Positions 34,400-43,739 of a DNA stretch of 64,000 nucleotides are shown here, piece after piece. Each line of letters begins with the position of its first letter. Within the stretch, counting starts at the first letter, position 1. Made by a program: the position numbers and the translations under genes. Source of the DNA: Natronorubrum halophilum (GTDB lineage: Archaea > Halobacteriota > Halobacteria > Halobacteriales > Natrialbaceae); the NCBI RefSeq assembly GCF_003670115.1, contig NZ_QQTY01000001.1:620001-684000 (forward strand), in the 5' to 3' direction. The notes beneath the pieces are model-generated. The model was given only the letters and a program-made list of their open reading frames with translations. It had not been told where the DNA came from and did no database searches.

Positions 34400-36436
34400 C
34401 TACTGTTCCGAATGCGCGAAGCCGACGTGGTACTGGTCGTCGTACCGGAGTTGGACGTACCTGACCTCGCCGCCGTCGTCCTCGTCGTCGGTGCCGGCAT
34501 CGATCGCGAACGAGTCTCCGCGCTCGAAGTCGCCGTCGATCTCGTCGTCGAGGTCGAGTTCGATGCGACCCCCGTTCGTCCAGACTTCGGCTTCGAGATC
34601 GGCCGCCGGCAGGGCGTCGCCGCCCACGTGCTCGACCGTGCCGTCGTCGTACTCGAGTTCGACGGACGGCCGCGTCTGCGTCCAGCCGATACGGGTTTCG
34701 GTAGCCGCCCAGACGACCTCGACCTCCGAGCCGGCCGAGACGCCGTCGATCTCGATCGTCGCACCCGAGGAGACGGTGTCGAACGCGTCGGCCCACTGCG
34801 TGTCGGTCGGTTCGCCGTCGATCAGCAGTTCGTACGCCGTCGCCGGTCGTTCGGCTTCGCCTCGCTCCGTCTCCGCCGCCGCGTCGCCGCGTCGCGAGCC
34901 ACCGAACTCGAGCGTCGCCTCGAGCGTCCGGCTGCCGTAGTCGTACTCGAAGCGGGCGGTCCCCGGCGGCTGAGCCTGCGCGTGTCCGATGCTGTCATCG
35001 TACTCCGTGCCGTCCCATCCGACGAGGATCTCGTCGCCGGGGTCGACGTCCTCGAGCGTCACCGCGTCGCCTTCGGAGAGCGCCTCGCCGGTCCACGGCT
35101 GGGCGGTCGTTTGCGGTTCGGGTGCGTCTTCGCTGGGTCGGTAATACGGACGCTCGTCGTAGACTGCGAGGTGGACCCGATCGCCGTCGAGCGGGAAGTC
35201 GTCCGCGTAGGTGAGCGCGAGTTCGCCGGTGTCGACGTCGTACGCGGAGTCGAATCGGAAGTGAGAGAGGATCGCCGTGCCGGAGGTACTGCTTCCGAGT
35301 TCGTGATCGTGACGAAGTCGGACCGACAGATTCGGTTCGACGTCGTCCATGTCGATCACGATCGTATCGCCTTCCTCGAGCGTTCCGTGGCCCTCGGCCC
35401 AGATATCGCGGTCGTACGCCTCCTCGTTGATCTCGAGCGTGAGATCCTCGATCGGCGTCGGATCACCGCGACCGATCTCGAGTTCGAGGACGTCGTCGTC
35501 GAGGTCGATATCGCGGTCGGGACGAAGCGATCCGGGACTGTCGTGCTCGTGGATCTTTCGTTCGGCGGCGAGGTCGCGTTCGATCGTGGCGCTGACGAAC
35601 GACCCGGCGACGTCGACCGTCGGTTCCGCCGTCGTCGTCGCGTACGCGAACTCCGCGTCGATCGTCTCGATCAGTTCGTCGGTGACGTCCGATTCGTCTT
35701 CGAACTGGATTCCCAGCGACATCTCGATCGTGTCCGGCCCGAGAACGGTCTGTGCGTGGACGAAGTACCGCGCGTCTGCGTCCTCGATGGGACTCTGAGC
35801 GAACAGATCGTCGCCGAACCGAACGGTACGTGCGTCGCCTCCCTCGAAGACCGTCAGCGCCTCTTCGACCGTTTCCTCCGAGTCGAGGAGTCGATCCGCG
35901 TCGCCCGCGTTCGCATCGAACGCGGATTCGATCGTCTCGAGATCCGTCGCGACGATGACGACGTCGCCGTCGGTTCCGACCGCGGTCCCCTCTCGGTCGT
36001 CGGTCTCGTAGTAGTCGTACTCGACGCCGGCGTCGGTTTCACCGGACTCGGTGCGGTCCTCGAGATCGATGTCGCCCGTGAAGAGCTGCATCGGCCGTGA
36101 GAACGATTCGCCGTAGGAGGCGACGAGGACGCTCTTCGAGACCGCGTCGGGGTCGATCTCGAGCGCTCCGACGGACGGGCGTGGCTCGTAGGGCTGATCG
36201 GCTTCGAGCAGCCGCTCGTAATTCCTCGCCGTCACGGCCATCTGGTCCTCCGCGACCGACGCCGGGAGGTACGCGAACGCGTCGTCAAACGTCGGCCCGG
36301 TTCTCGCAGACTGGGTCGTCGCTGACTCGGTCGCTACGTTCTCGTCGTCCGACGTAGCGACGGTCGTACCGACGAGGCCGGCGATCGTCGTCGCACCGAT
36401 ACCTCCGAGGACTGCACGGCGGGGACACTGTTTCAT
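34400..36436 (-). CDS. Large secreted protein with a Tat-type signal
   Basis: A 678-residue, very acidic protein. The N-terminus (PRRAVLGGIGATTIAGLVGT, residues 5-24) has the twin arginine and hydrophobic core of a haloarchaeal Tat signal. Residues about 45-240 form a globular region beginning FDDAFAYLPASVAEDQMAV; the rest consists of beta-rich segments, including two similar stretches near 475-520 and 580-620 (GDEILVGWDGTEY and GSEVEVVWAATET). No C-terminal anchor is seen. It is not recognised; it is likely an extracellular or cell-surface protein. It lies divergent from the CobW-family gene. Confidence 0.8.
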   Translation of the reverse strand: MKQCPRRAVLGGIGATTIAGLVGTTVATSDDENVATESATTQSARTGPTFDDAFAYLPASVAEDQMAVTARNYERLLEADQPYEPRPSVGALEIDPDAVSKSVLVASYGESFSRPMQLFTGDIDLEDRTESGETDAGVEYDYYETDDREGTAVGTDGDVVIVATDLETIESAFDANAGDADRLLDSEETVEEALTVFEGGDARTVRFGDDLFAQSPIEDADARYFVHAQTVLGPDTIEMSLGIQFEDESDVTDELIETIDAEFAYATTTAEPTVDVAGSFVSATIERDLAAERKIHEHDSPGSLRPDRDIDLDDDVLELEIGRGDPTPIEDLTLEINEEAYDRDIWAEGHGTLEEGDTIVIDMDDVEPNLSVRLRHDHELGSSTSGTAILSHFRFDSAYDVDTGELALTYADDFPLDGDRVHLAVYDERPYYRPSEDAPEPQTTAQPWTGEALSEGDAVTLEDVDPGDEILVGWDGTEYDDSIGHAQAQPPGTARFEYDYGSRTLEATLEFGGSRRGDAAAETERGEAERPATAYELLIDGEPTDTQWADAFDTVSSGATIEIDGVSAGSEVEVVWAATETRIGWTQTRPSVELEYDDGTVEHVGGDALPAADLEAEVWTNGGRIELDLDDEIDGDFERGDSFAIDAGTDDEDDGGEVRYVQLRYDDQYHVGFAHSEQ

Positions 36437-36565
36437 ACGCTTCGGTTTTGATTCCCACCGTACAAGTAGATTATCATTACAGTCTTCTTCGGTAACATGT
36501 GTGCCAGACGCGACGCGGTGCGCCGAAGCGACGGTTCATAACCCTGCGATACGATCGGTTCCGGT

Positions 36566-37852
36566 ATGACCTCGACTTCGACGATCCCCGTCACCGTGCT
36601 TTCGGGCAACCTCGGGGCGGGAAAGACGACGCTTCTCAATCACCTGCTGAGCAACGCGGGCGAGCGCGATCTCGCCGTGCTGGTAAACGACATGGGCGCG
36701 GTCAACGTCGACGCCGAACTCGTCGCCGAGGGCTCCGACCTCGACGCCGGCGGCGTCGCCGAACTGTCGAACGGCTGTATCTGCTGTGAGCTCCAAGACG
36801 ACCTCGAGGCCGCGGTCGTCCGCCTGGCCCGCGAACGGAACTTCGACCACCTGCTCGTCGAATCCTCGGGCATCTCCGAGCCCGAACCGGTCGCGCGGCT
36901 GTTTACGACCTCCTCGAGGGTCGCGGCCAGCTACGAGATCGACGCGCTCGTGACCGTCCTCGACACGCGGCTGTTTCTCGACACCTTCGCCGGAGAGGGG
37001 GTTCCCGAGCGACGGGGCGTGCGAGCGGCCGATGGCGAAGACGACGACGGGACGCGCCCCCTCGCCGACCTGTTGATCGAGCAACTCGAAGTGGCGAACC
37101 TCGTCCTGTGCAATAAGAGCGACCTCTGTACGGCCGCCGAACTCGACGAAGCGGAAGCCCTCGTCCGCGGGCTGCAACCCGACGCCGAGACGATCCGGAC
37201 GACGTTCAGCGCGGTCGATCCCGACCGTCTCCTCGGCGTCGATCTGTTCGATCCGGGTCGAATGGGCGAGGCGGCCGGCTGGCAGCGCGCGCTGGCAGGC
37301 GAAAGCGGGGACGATGACGGCAGTACTCACGATTACACGGCCGATGACCGCGAGCACGGCGACGACGGCCACGGGCACGCAGCCGACGGTCACGAACACC
37401 GCCATCCCGACGAGGTCTACGGCGTCGATTCCGTCGTCTTCCGCGAGCGCCGCCCGTTCCACCCCGAGCGATTCGCCGCGTTTCTCCGGGACCTTCCCGA
37501 CGGAATCGTTCGCTCGAAGGGCGTCGCGTGGGTCGCCGGCCGGGACGTCAAAGTCGATATCTCCCAGGCCGGCCCGTCCGTTCGGGCGAGCGTCAGGGGA
37601 CCGTGGGTCGCCGCGCTCCCCGAAATCAAGCGGGATCTCTACCGGTCCAATCGCCCAGACCTCGAGTGGCACGCAGAACACGGCGATCGACGGACGGCGC
37701 TGGTCTTCATCGGCACCGAGACCGACGAACAGCGCCTGAACGCGATCCTCGAGGACTGCCTCGTCACGGACGACGAATGGGAGCGGGCGACCGCCCTCGA
37801 GAATCCGTTTCCGAGCGACGACAGCGAGGACGTGGTGCTCCGCGAGCCCTGA
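36566..37852 (+). CDS. CobW/ZNG1-family GTP-dependent metallochaperone
   Basis: A 428-residue COG0523 protein. GNLGAGKTTLLNH (from residue 14) is the P-loop, NDMG and ESSGISEP are switch segments, and CICC (residues 71-74) is the metal-binding CxCC. NKSD near residue 185 is the G4 motif. A His/Asp-rich stretch (about residues 250-275, with HGH and HEHRH) precedes the CobW C-terminal domain, which ends about residue 420. The family delivers zinc, cobalt or nickel to target enzymes using GTP. The histidine linker favours zinc or nickel. It is monocistronic and converges with no gap on an SRPBCC gene. Confidence 0.92.
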   Translation: MTSTSTIPVTVLSGNLGAGKTTLLNHLLSNAGERDLAVLVNDMGAVNVDAELVAEGSDLDAGGVAELSNGCICCELQDDLEAAVVRLARERNFDHLLVESSGISEPEPVARLFTTSSRVAASYEIDALVTVLDTRLFLDTFAGEGVPERRGVRAADGEDDDGTRPLADLLIEQLEVANLVLCNKSDLCTAAELDEAEALVRGLQPDAETIRTTFSAVDPDRLLGVDLFDPGRMGEAAGWQRALAGESGDDDGSTHDYTADDREHGDDGHGHAADGHEHRHPDEVYGVDSVVFRERRPFHPERFAAFLRDLPDGIVRSKGVAWVAGRDVKVDISQAGPSVRASVRGPWVAALPEIKRDLYRSNRPDLEWHAEHGDRRTALVFIGTETDEQRLNAILEDCLVTDDEWERATALENPFPSDDSEDVVLREP

Positions 37853-38266
37853 CTATCCGAACTCGTCTTCGAGCGCCTCGAGCACTCGCTTCAGTTCGCC
37901 CGTTCGTTTCCACGCGGCGATCCGGTCGCCGAACGGGAGTGGAGCGGCAAGCGAGATCGACGAGCGGATCGTCACCCGCGTTCCGTTTCCGCCGTCCGCG
38001 TCGTCGACCTCGAGCCACGTCTCCATGTGCGAGAACGGCCCCTGCTCGCCCTCCTGCGTGTAATACATCGCCTCGTCGCGATCCTCGAATCGCAACGGCA
38101 GTTGCATCCCGGGACCGCTGACGACGACGATCGTCGCGTCGGCTCGCTCGTCGATCGTCTCGACGGTAAAGCTTCCCTCCGCTTCGACGATCGTCGGCGG
38201 ATCGAGCCAGCGCGAAACCACGACGGGCGACGCATCGACGACTCGAGACACCGTTACCTCCCGCAT
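37853..38266 (-). CDS. SRPBCC (START-like) family protein
   Basis: A 137-residue protein with the polyketide-cyclase/START pattern: first strand MREVTVSRVVDASPVVVSRWLD, a middle part of alternating strands (SFTVETIDERADATIVVVSG), and a long C-terminal helix (AWKRTGELKRVLEALEDEF). Such proteins hold a hydrophobic ligand in a cavity. The stop codon abuts the CobW-family stop on the opposite strand, so the two genes converge without a gap. Ligand unknown. The ATG at 38266 begins the first strand. Confidence 0.83.
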   Translation of the reverse strand: MREVTVSRVVDASPVVVSRWLDPPTIVEAEGSFTVETIDERADATIVVVSGPGMQLPLRFEDRDEAMYYTQEGEQGPFSHMETWLEVDDADGGNGTRVTIRSSISLAAPLPFGDRIAAWKRTGELKRVLEALEDEFG

Positions 38267-38380
38267 ACCGACCACCTTCGGGGCAGGTGGCATAAATTCC
38301 GGTGTCGTCGGCCGTCTCAGCGCGGCCCGGAACGGCTCCGACAGGGAAACGGCTAAGTGAGCCACGTCCCCGTATTCGGT

Positions 38381-38599
38381 ATGGCTGGCCCCGACAGCGA
38401 GCGAGATGGCATTCGGGAAGGACTCGAGTCCTCGCGGGGCGATCCGCGCGTTCTGGTCGCGTTGAACGTCGTGCTTTCGACGATGTTCGCCGTCATGCTC
38501 GTCTGGGGTCTGTTTCTCGTCGGCGCCCTCGAGTTCAGCGTCGTAACAGTCGCGGTCGTCGCGGTCGTCCTGTTCGTGCTCACGTACGTACTGACGTGA
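38381..38599 (+). CDS. Small membrane protein
   Basis: A 72-residue protein: a charged N-terminus (MAGPDSERDGIREGLESSRG) followed by two hydrophobic helices (about residues 25-48 and 52-71). Haloarchaea encode many of these with unknown role. It is divergent from the SRPBCC gene, and the 114-base gap includes its promoter. An upstream ATG 24 bases earlier is possible. Confidence 0.72.
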   Translation: MAGPDSERDGIREGLESSRGDPRVLVALNVVLSTMFAVMLVWGLFLVGALEFSVVTVAVVAVVLFVLTYVLT

Positions 38600-38776
38600 C
38601 CGCGACAGGGCAGATCCCAATCGTGACAGGGAAGGTCCCAATCGCGACGGTGCCGATACCGACGTGACCGTGACGCTAACCGCGATCACACCGATGATTT
38701 TCGGCGGTCGCGATCGGCGTCGAACGGCTGAAATAAAACAACAAGTACTCACCGACGGATCTGTTTCCCTCTGCTA

Positions 38777-40420
38777 ATGAACGTGCGGACGGCCGGCTCC
38801 TATCGGCCCACGAAATCCGAACTCGCGGTCTTCGTTTCAGGGGTTACCAGCATGGGCCTCGAGATCCTCGCGGTGCGGATTATCGCCCCGCAGTTCGGAA
38901 GCCACATCTACACCGTCGGCGGGATCATGACGGTTATTCTCGCCGCGTTGAGTTTCGGCTACTGGCAGGGTGGCAAGCGAGCGAGCAGCGCGACGAACCG
39001 GGAGATGTCGTGGCTGTTGCTCGCGACGGCAGTGTACGTCGCAGTCGTGGTCTACGCGAGCGATCTGCTGCTGCTACAGACGTCGACACTCGCGTTGCCG
39101 CCGCGGTACGCCGCCCTCCCGGCCGCGATCATCCTGTTCGGGCCGCCGACGTACCTGCTCGGCTTTATCAGCCCCTACGCGGCCGAGCTCTCACAGAAGG
39201 AGGGGACCGGCGAAGCGTCAGGGCACGTCTACGCCCTCGGGACGATCGGCAGCATCCTCGGCTCGGGTGCGACGACGTTCGTCTTCATCCCCGCGATGGA
39301 TATCGACAGCATCGGCGTCCTCTTCGGACTGATGCTCGTCGGAACGGCGTTCGCGCTCACGTTGCCCTCGATCTCGCGCAAACCGGTCCTCGCGAGCGTC
39401 GCCGTCGTGATACTGCTCGTCGTTGCGACCGGTGCCGGTCCGCTCGCGTACGACCACCGCGGCGACGTCGTCTACCAGACCCAGACCGCCCACCAGGAAC
39501 TCGAGGTCATCGACAACGACGATATCCGAACGATGTATCTGGACGGTGCCCGCCACAGCGCGATCGACCTCGAGGATCCCGATCGGCACGTCTTCGAGTA
39601 CATGAAGTACTTCCACCTGCCGATGCTCATGACCGACGACACCGACGATGTCGATAACGTGTTGTTCATCGGCGGTGGTGGCTACATCGGCCCACAGGAC
39701 TTCGAGGAACAGTACAACGCCGACGTCGACGTCGTCGAAATCGATCCCGACGTCACCGCCGCCGCCGAGGACTACTTCGGCCTCGAGGAGAGCGAGGATC
39801 TGAACACCTACTCGCAAGACGGCCGGCAGTTCCTCCAGGGAACTGACGAGACGTACGATCTGATCGTCCTCGACGCCTACAAGCAGGATCAGGTTCCGTT
39901 CCACCTGACGACCGTGGAGTTCATGGACCTCGTCTCCGAGCGGTTAGCCGACGACGGCATCCTCCACGCCAACGTCATCTCCGCGCCGAGCGGTCCCGCC
40001 TCCGAGTTCTACCACGCCCAGGAGCGGACGATGGACGAAGCGTTCGGCGACACGTACAGCTTCCGCACCTCGAACTCGAGTTCGATCCAGAACATTCAGA
40101 TCGTCGCGACGAACGACGAGACCGACTTCACCGAGGCCGACCTCGCCGAGCGAAACGCCGAACGAAACCTGAGCGTCGATCTCTCGGGAGCGATCGACAA
40201 CTACATGGCCGGTTCCAGCAGCGACGACGCCCCCGTACTTCGGGACGACCGCGGCGAGGTCGACAGTCTGCTCGATCCGATGCTCGGTCAACGGTACGTC
40301 ATCGAGGAGACGGGCGAATCCGGCTCGAGTGCCGGCGCTGGCGATGACCTCGCCGGAACGCCGTCGGTGATCGCACCTGACGGCAAAGCGCTGGCCGCGC
40401 CGGTAGCGAAGGTTTCGTAA
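38777..40420 (+). CDS. Membrane-anchored spermidine-synthase-like protein
   Basis: A 547-residue fusion. Residues 1-225 hold about seven membrane helices (opening ELAVFVSGVTSMGLEILAVR, with HIYTVGGIMTVILAALSFGYW). Residues about 235-450 are a spermidine-synthase-type methyltransferase fold: FIGGGGYIGPQDF (SAM-type loop), VDVVEIDPDVTAAAEDYF, and the DGRQFL ... DLIVLDAYKQDQVPFHL segment. Family members of this kind are widespread but their substrate is rarely known; true polyamine synthesis is not assured. A low-complexity C-terminal tail follows. No speD-like gene is nearby. Confidence 0.87.
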   Translation: MNVRTAGSYRPTKSELAVFVSGVTSMGLEILAVRIIAPQFGSHIYTVGGIMTVILAALSFGYWQGGKRASSATNREMSWLLLATAVYVAVVVYASDLLLLQTSTLALPPRYAALPAAIILFGPPTYLLGFISPYAAELSQKEGTGEASGHVYALGTIGSILGSGATTFVFIPAMDIDSIGVLFGLMLVGTAFALTLPSISRKPVLASVAVVILLVVATGAGPLAYDHRGDVVYQTQTAHQELEVIDNDDIRTMYLDGARHSAIDLEDPDRHVFEYMKYFHLPMLMTDDTDDVDNVLFIGGGGYIGPQDFEEQYNADVDVVEIDPDVTAAAEDYFGLEESEDLNTYSQDGRQFLQGTDETYDLIVLDAYKQDQVPFHLTTVEFMDLVSERLADDGILHANVISAPSGPASEFYHAQERTMDEAFGDTYSFRTSNSSSIQNIQIVATNDETDFTEADLAERNAERNLSVDLSGAIDNYMAGSSSDDAPVLRDDRGEVDSLLDPMLGQRYVIEETGESGSSAGAGDDLAGTPSVIAPDGKALAAPVAKVS

Positions 40421-40432
40421 CGGGCTGATCGA

Positions 40433-41296
40433 TCACTCCGGCCGGGAGTAGTCGGGATCGAACAGTTGCGCCGATCCGGGCGCTGGATCACCCTCCGTCA
40501 GGTTGTACTGCGAAAAGTCCTCGACGCCCGCCGCTCGCAACAGTTCCTCGTCGTAGACGGCGTTCCCGGTGAACTCAGCGGGATCACGGCCGAGGATCTC
40601 GAGGACCGTGTCGCTGACGATTTCGGGCGTTCGCCAGTCGTCTTCGGTCCCCATGCCGAAGTATCGGGTCGCCCGCGTATCGATCGCCGTCACGGGCCAG
40701 AAGGCGTTACAGCCGACGTCGTCGTCGCCGAGCTCGCTCGCCAGCGTGAGGGTGATGAAGGTCATGCCGAGTTTCGACCACGCGTACGGACCCGATCCGG
40801 GGGCGCGGTCGATCCCCACCGGCGGCGCGTTCGTGAGCAGCCACGCGTTCTCGACGTCCCGCAGGTGATCGGCGAACGCCCTCGAGGTGAGGTACGTCCC
40901 GCGGACGTTTACGTCGGTCAGGAGATCGAACCGTTTCGGCGGGAGGGTCTCGACGGTCGCCAACTGGATCGCACTCGCGTTGTTGATGACGATGTTGACG
41001 GTCCCGAACTCATCGATCGCGCGTTCGGCTGCCGCCTCGACCGCCGCCTCGTCGCGAACGTCCAGTTTGATCGGGAGCGCGTCGACTCCACGCTCGCGGG
41101 CCTCGCGGGCCGTCCGCTCGATCGATCCCTCGAGGTCGCGGTCCTCGTAATCGGCGTCTTCCTCGCTGGTCTTCCCGGTCGAAACGACGTTACAGCCCCG
41201 TTCGGCCAGCGCGAGCGCGATCGATCTGCCGATGCCGCGCGTCGTCCCGGTGATGAACGCCGCCTGTCCGGAGAGATCCGGTTGCTCGAGTGCCAT
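40433..41296 (-). CDS. Short-chain dehydrogenase/reductase (SDR)
   Basis: A 287-residue SDR. The cofactor loop is TGTTRGIGRS (residues about 15-24); NNASA replaces the common NNAG; the catalytic Tyr-x3-Lys is in GPYAWSKLGM. An insert after the second strand (EEDADYEDRDLEGSIERTA) is typical of the HSDL2/peroxisomal-type branch, which often works on lipids or isoprenoids. It runs toward and ends 12 bases from the spermidine-synthase-like gene on the other strand. Substrate unknown. ATG at 41296 gives the normal family start. Confidence 0.88.
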   Translation of the reverse strand: MALEQPDLSGQAAFITGTTRGIGRSIALALAERGCNVVSTGKTSEEDADYEDRDLEGSIERTAREARERGVDALPIKLDVRDEAAVEAAAERAIDEFGTVNIVINNASAIQLATVETLPPKRFDLLTDVNVRGTYLTSRAFADHLRDVENAWLLTNAPPVGIDRAPGSGPYAWSKLGMTFITLTLASELGDDDVGCNAFWPVTAIDTRATRYFGMGTEDDWRTPEIVSDTVLEILGRDPAEFTGNAVYDEELLRAAGVEDFSQYNLTEGDPAPGSAQLFDPDYSRPE

Positions 41297-41663
41297 GCGT
41301 TTGCATTCGACGGGAAGTGCAAAAGAGTCGGTGAAAGGGAAGTCGCTCCGATTCCCGTGCTGGTTGTTCACGGGCCTCGGGTTTGTAGCGGACAGCGATC
41401 CTCCGACAGCCGCTCAGGCGGGTGTGCGGTGACGCTCGACGGCGACGGTGGCACCGACACGAGTCTCGAAACGTGATCCGCCGTACGACGACGTGCGCCG
41501 TGGTAAACCACCAGGCGCGATAGCAAATCGACGATGGGCGCGGTGAGAGGACCACTTACTGAGACGAGGGACAGCGATCGGTGGATTCCCGCGTCTGCTA
41601 TAAGAGAACATTCAACATGGCCCGGTCCCGAAGCGGTGGAGACCCGGCATTCACGCAGGAGAG
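41297..41663. other. Intergenic region between SDR and ProRS-like gene
   Basis: About 370 bases between two minus-strand genes. I found no supported reading frame and no RNA gene. The section near 41595-41620 (GCTATAAGAGAACATTCAAC) has a TATA-like string that would point to the plus strand, but no gene follows in that direction. Confidence 0.4.
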
Positions 41664-42917
41664 TCAGCCGACGATACTGGCGACCGCTTCGACGCTCGCG
41701 TACCGAGTCGTCCCGTCGCGCGACTCGAGTTCGACCTCCCCGTTCTCCCGGTAGTGATTCCCGAGGATCACCTTCCAGGGGACGCCGAGCAGGTCGCTTT
41801 CGGCGAACCGCTCGCCGGTAGTTTGGTCAGCGTCGTCGAAGAGGAGCGTGTCGTCCCGGCCGCAGGCCTCGTGCAGGCGGTCGGCGACGTCCCGGAACTC
41901 CCCGTCGTACTCGAGGGGGACGATGGAGACGCTGAAGGGGGCCACCTCTCCGAGACCCGCTCCGGGCCAGCGACAGCCGTCTTCGTCGCCGTGCTGTTCG
42001 ACGAGCGCGTGCAGGAGTCGCTCGATTCCGATGCCGTAACTCCCCATCACCACTTCGCGTTCGGACCCGTCGGGAACGTCGACGGTCATCCCTCGAGGGG
42101 CGGTATACCGAGTCCCGAGTTTGAACACGTGGCCGATTTCGATCCCCTCGCCGGCCCTGAGACGACCGCCACACTCGGGGCAGGTGTCACCGGCCGACAG
42201 CCCGAAGCGAGGAGACTCGTCGGTCGCGCCGAACCGGCAGTCCGTGCCGCCACACCAGCGGAGGGTGAGCGATCCGGTATCGGCGAGTGCGACGAACTCT
42301 TCGGACGCGGAGCCACCCATGACGCTGTTCTCGGCCGCCGTGACGGCGAACTCGAGACCGAGGCGCTCACAGATGCGCGCGTAGGCCCCACGAACCCGGT
42401 CGTAGTACTCGTCGAGCGAGTCTCGAGTGGCGTGCAGGCTGTAGGCGTCTTTCATCGTGAACTCCTTCGTCCGGACGAGGCCGTTTCGCGCGTGGTCGTC
42501 GCGGTACTTCGACTCGACCTGATACAGCAGGACGGGCAGATCGGTGGCGGAGCGAACGACGCCGTCAAGGAGGTGTGTCACGCCCTCCTCGTGCGAGGGA
42601 GCCAGGCACAGCCGTTTGCCATCGCGGTTTTCGAACGTGAACATCTCGTCCGCGAAGCGCTCCCAGCGGCCGCTCCGTTTCCAGATGCCCGCGTCGTTCA
42701 GCGAGGGGAGGCCGATTCGGTGACCGCCGATGGCGTCCATCTCGTGCCTGATGAGTCGGATGAGGTTCTCTCGAACCCGCTGACCGGTTGGCGTGAAGCC
42801 GTACAGTCCGCTCCCGAACTGCCGGACGAGGCCCGCCCGCACCGTGAGCGCGACGGTCTCGTTCTCGTGACCGTTCGCCTCGCGGCTCGTAAACAGCAGC
42901 GTCTCACTCCGTCGCAT
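41664..42917 (-). CDS. Bacterial-type prolyl-tRNA synthetase homologue lacking the INS domain
   Basis: A 417-residue class II synthetase-like protein. Its N-terminus (MRRSETLL, RAGLVRQFGSGLYGFTPTG) and motif regions (RSGRWERF, APSHEEGVTHLL, RTKEFTMKDAYSLH, and motif 3 GSYGIGIERLLHAL near residue 295) follow bacterial ProRS, not the archaeal/eukaryal form that haloarchaea use for housekeeping. The roughly 180-residue INS editing domain expected between motifs 2 and 3 is missing; in its place is a segment with CGGTDC and CPEC (residues 222-249), perhaps a zinc knuckle. An anticodon-binding domain remains (about 325-417). Whether it charges tRNA-Pro or acts on something else is unknown. It is probably acquired by transfer. 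Confidence 0.88.
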   Translation of the reverse strand: MRRSETLLFTSREANGHENETVALTVRAGLVRQFGSGLYGFTPTGQRVRENLIRLIRHEMDAIGGHRIGLPSLNDAGIWKRSGRWERFADEMFTFENRDGKRLCLAPSHEEGVTHLLDGVVRSATDLPVLLYQVESKYRDDHARNGLVRTKEFTMKDAYSLHATRDSLDEYYDRVRGAYARICERLGLEFAVTAAENSVMGGSASEEFVALADTGSLTLRWCGGTDCRFGATDESPRFGLSAGDTCPECGGRLRAGEGIEIGHVFKLGTRYTAPRGMTVDVPDGSEREVVMGSYGIGIERLLHALVEQHGDEDGCRWPGAGLGEVAPFSVSIVPLEYDGEFRDVADRLHEACGRDDTLLFDDADQTTGERFAESDLLGVPWKVILGNHYRENGEVELESRDGTTRYASVEAVASIVG

Positions 42918-43187
42918 TACGAGCCACCACCACTGTCGTGGCTGTCGCTGTGAAGTGTGACGTTCAGCCTATCGACTACTCGATCAGAAACGGTACGACT
43001 GTCATCGCGGAACCCAGCCGCGAGCCACGCTGGACTCACGGTTGCTGGAACGTGCGTTTTGGCGCATGCAGCTGACACATCGGGTTGGACGACTAAATAG
43101 TTACGGCAACTGTTCAGAGCGGGCAGTTGGGAAACGCCGTCGAAGAAATCGAGACGACCGTGATCGGTTCGGTCCGATACCCCTGCG

Positions 43188-43613
43188 CTACGCTTGAGCG
43201 CTTCCCGTGACGACGACGGGTCGATCGGCGTTGAGAATCACCGACTGCGTAACGCTGCCGAAGACCGCTTTCCCGACCGGTGATCGACTTCGTCCGCCGA
43301 GCACGATCGAATCGACGTCGTACTCCTCGGCCGTCGCCAGAATGTCGCCCTCCTCGACGTCCCCGCTTTTATCCAGGACGGTGACGTCGACATCGTTGTC
43401 TTCCAACTGCTCTTTCGCTCGCCGAACGGAGCCGATACGTGAGGCCGACTTGAACTGCTCGAACTCCTTCGGGAGGTCCTTGCCCTCCTCGGTGAAGATG
43501 AACAGCAGGTACGCTTCGACGGATTCGACCGCGTCCGGGAGCGACGCGACGTATTTCGCCTGCTGGACCGATCGCTCTTCGCTGGTATCGACGGGGATCA
43601 GAACGCGATACAT
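43188..43613 (-). CDS. UspA-like universal stress protein
   Basis: A 141-residue single Usp domain. It begins MYRVLIPVDTSEERS and ends with the ATP-binding-type pattern VLGGRSRSPVGKAVFGSVTQSVILNADRPVVV (G-2x-G-9x-G(S/T) motif). Haloarchaeal genomes carry many such paralogues, used in stress or metabolic adaptation. It is divergent from the E1-alpha gene with 126 bases between. Confidence 0.92.
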   Translation of the reverse strand: MYRVLIPVDTSEERSVQQAKYVASLPDAVESVEAYLLFIFTEEGKDLPKEFEQFKSASRIGSVRRAKEQLEDNDVDVTVLDKSGDVEEGDILATAEEYDVDSIVLGGRSRSPVGKAVFGSVTQSVILNADRPVVVTGSAQA

Positions 43614-43739
43614 AGTAGGGATTTCACACAGCTAACTAATAAAACCGGCTCTCGTGTCGTTCGAAAGAACTGATTCGCGCCGTCGAACGAGCCTCCAGCG
43701 ATACTCACCGTTTTGTACTCCGGGTTCCAGGGTAGAGCC

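Noticed and set aside
38601-38665. Short imperfect direct repeats (GACAGGGCAGATCCCAAT and GACAGGGAAGGTCCCAAT)
   Set aside because: Only two diverged copies of low complexity; no sign of function or mobility.
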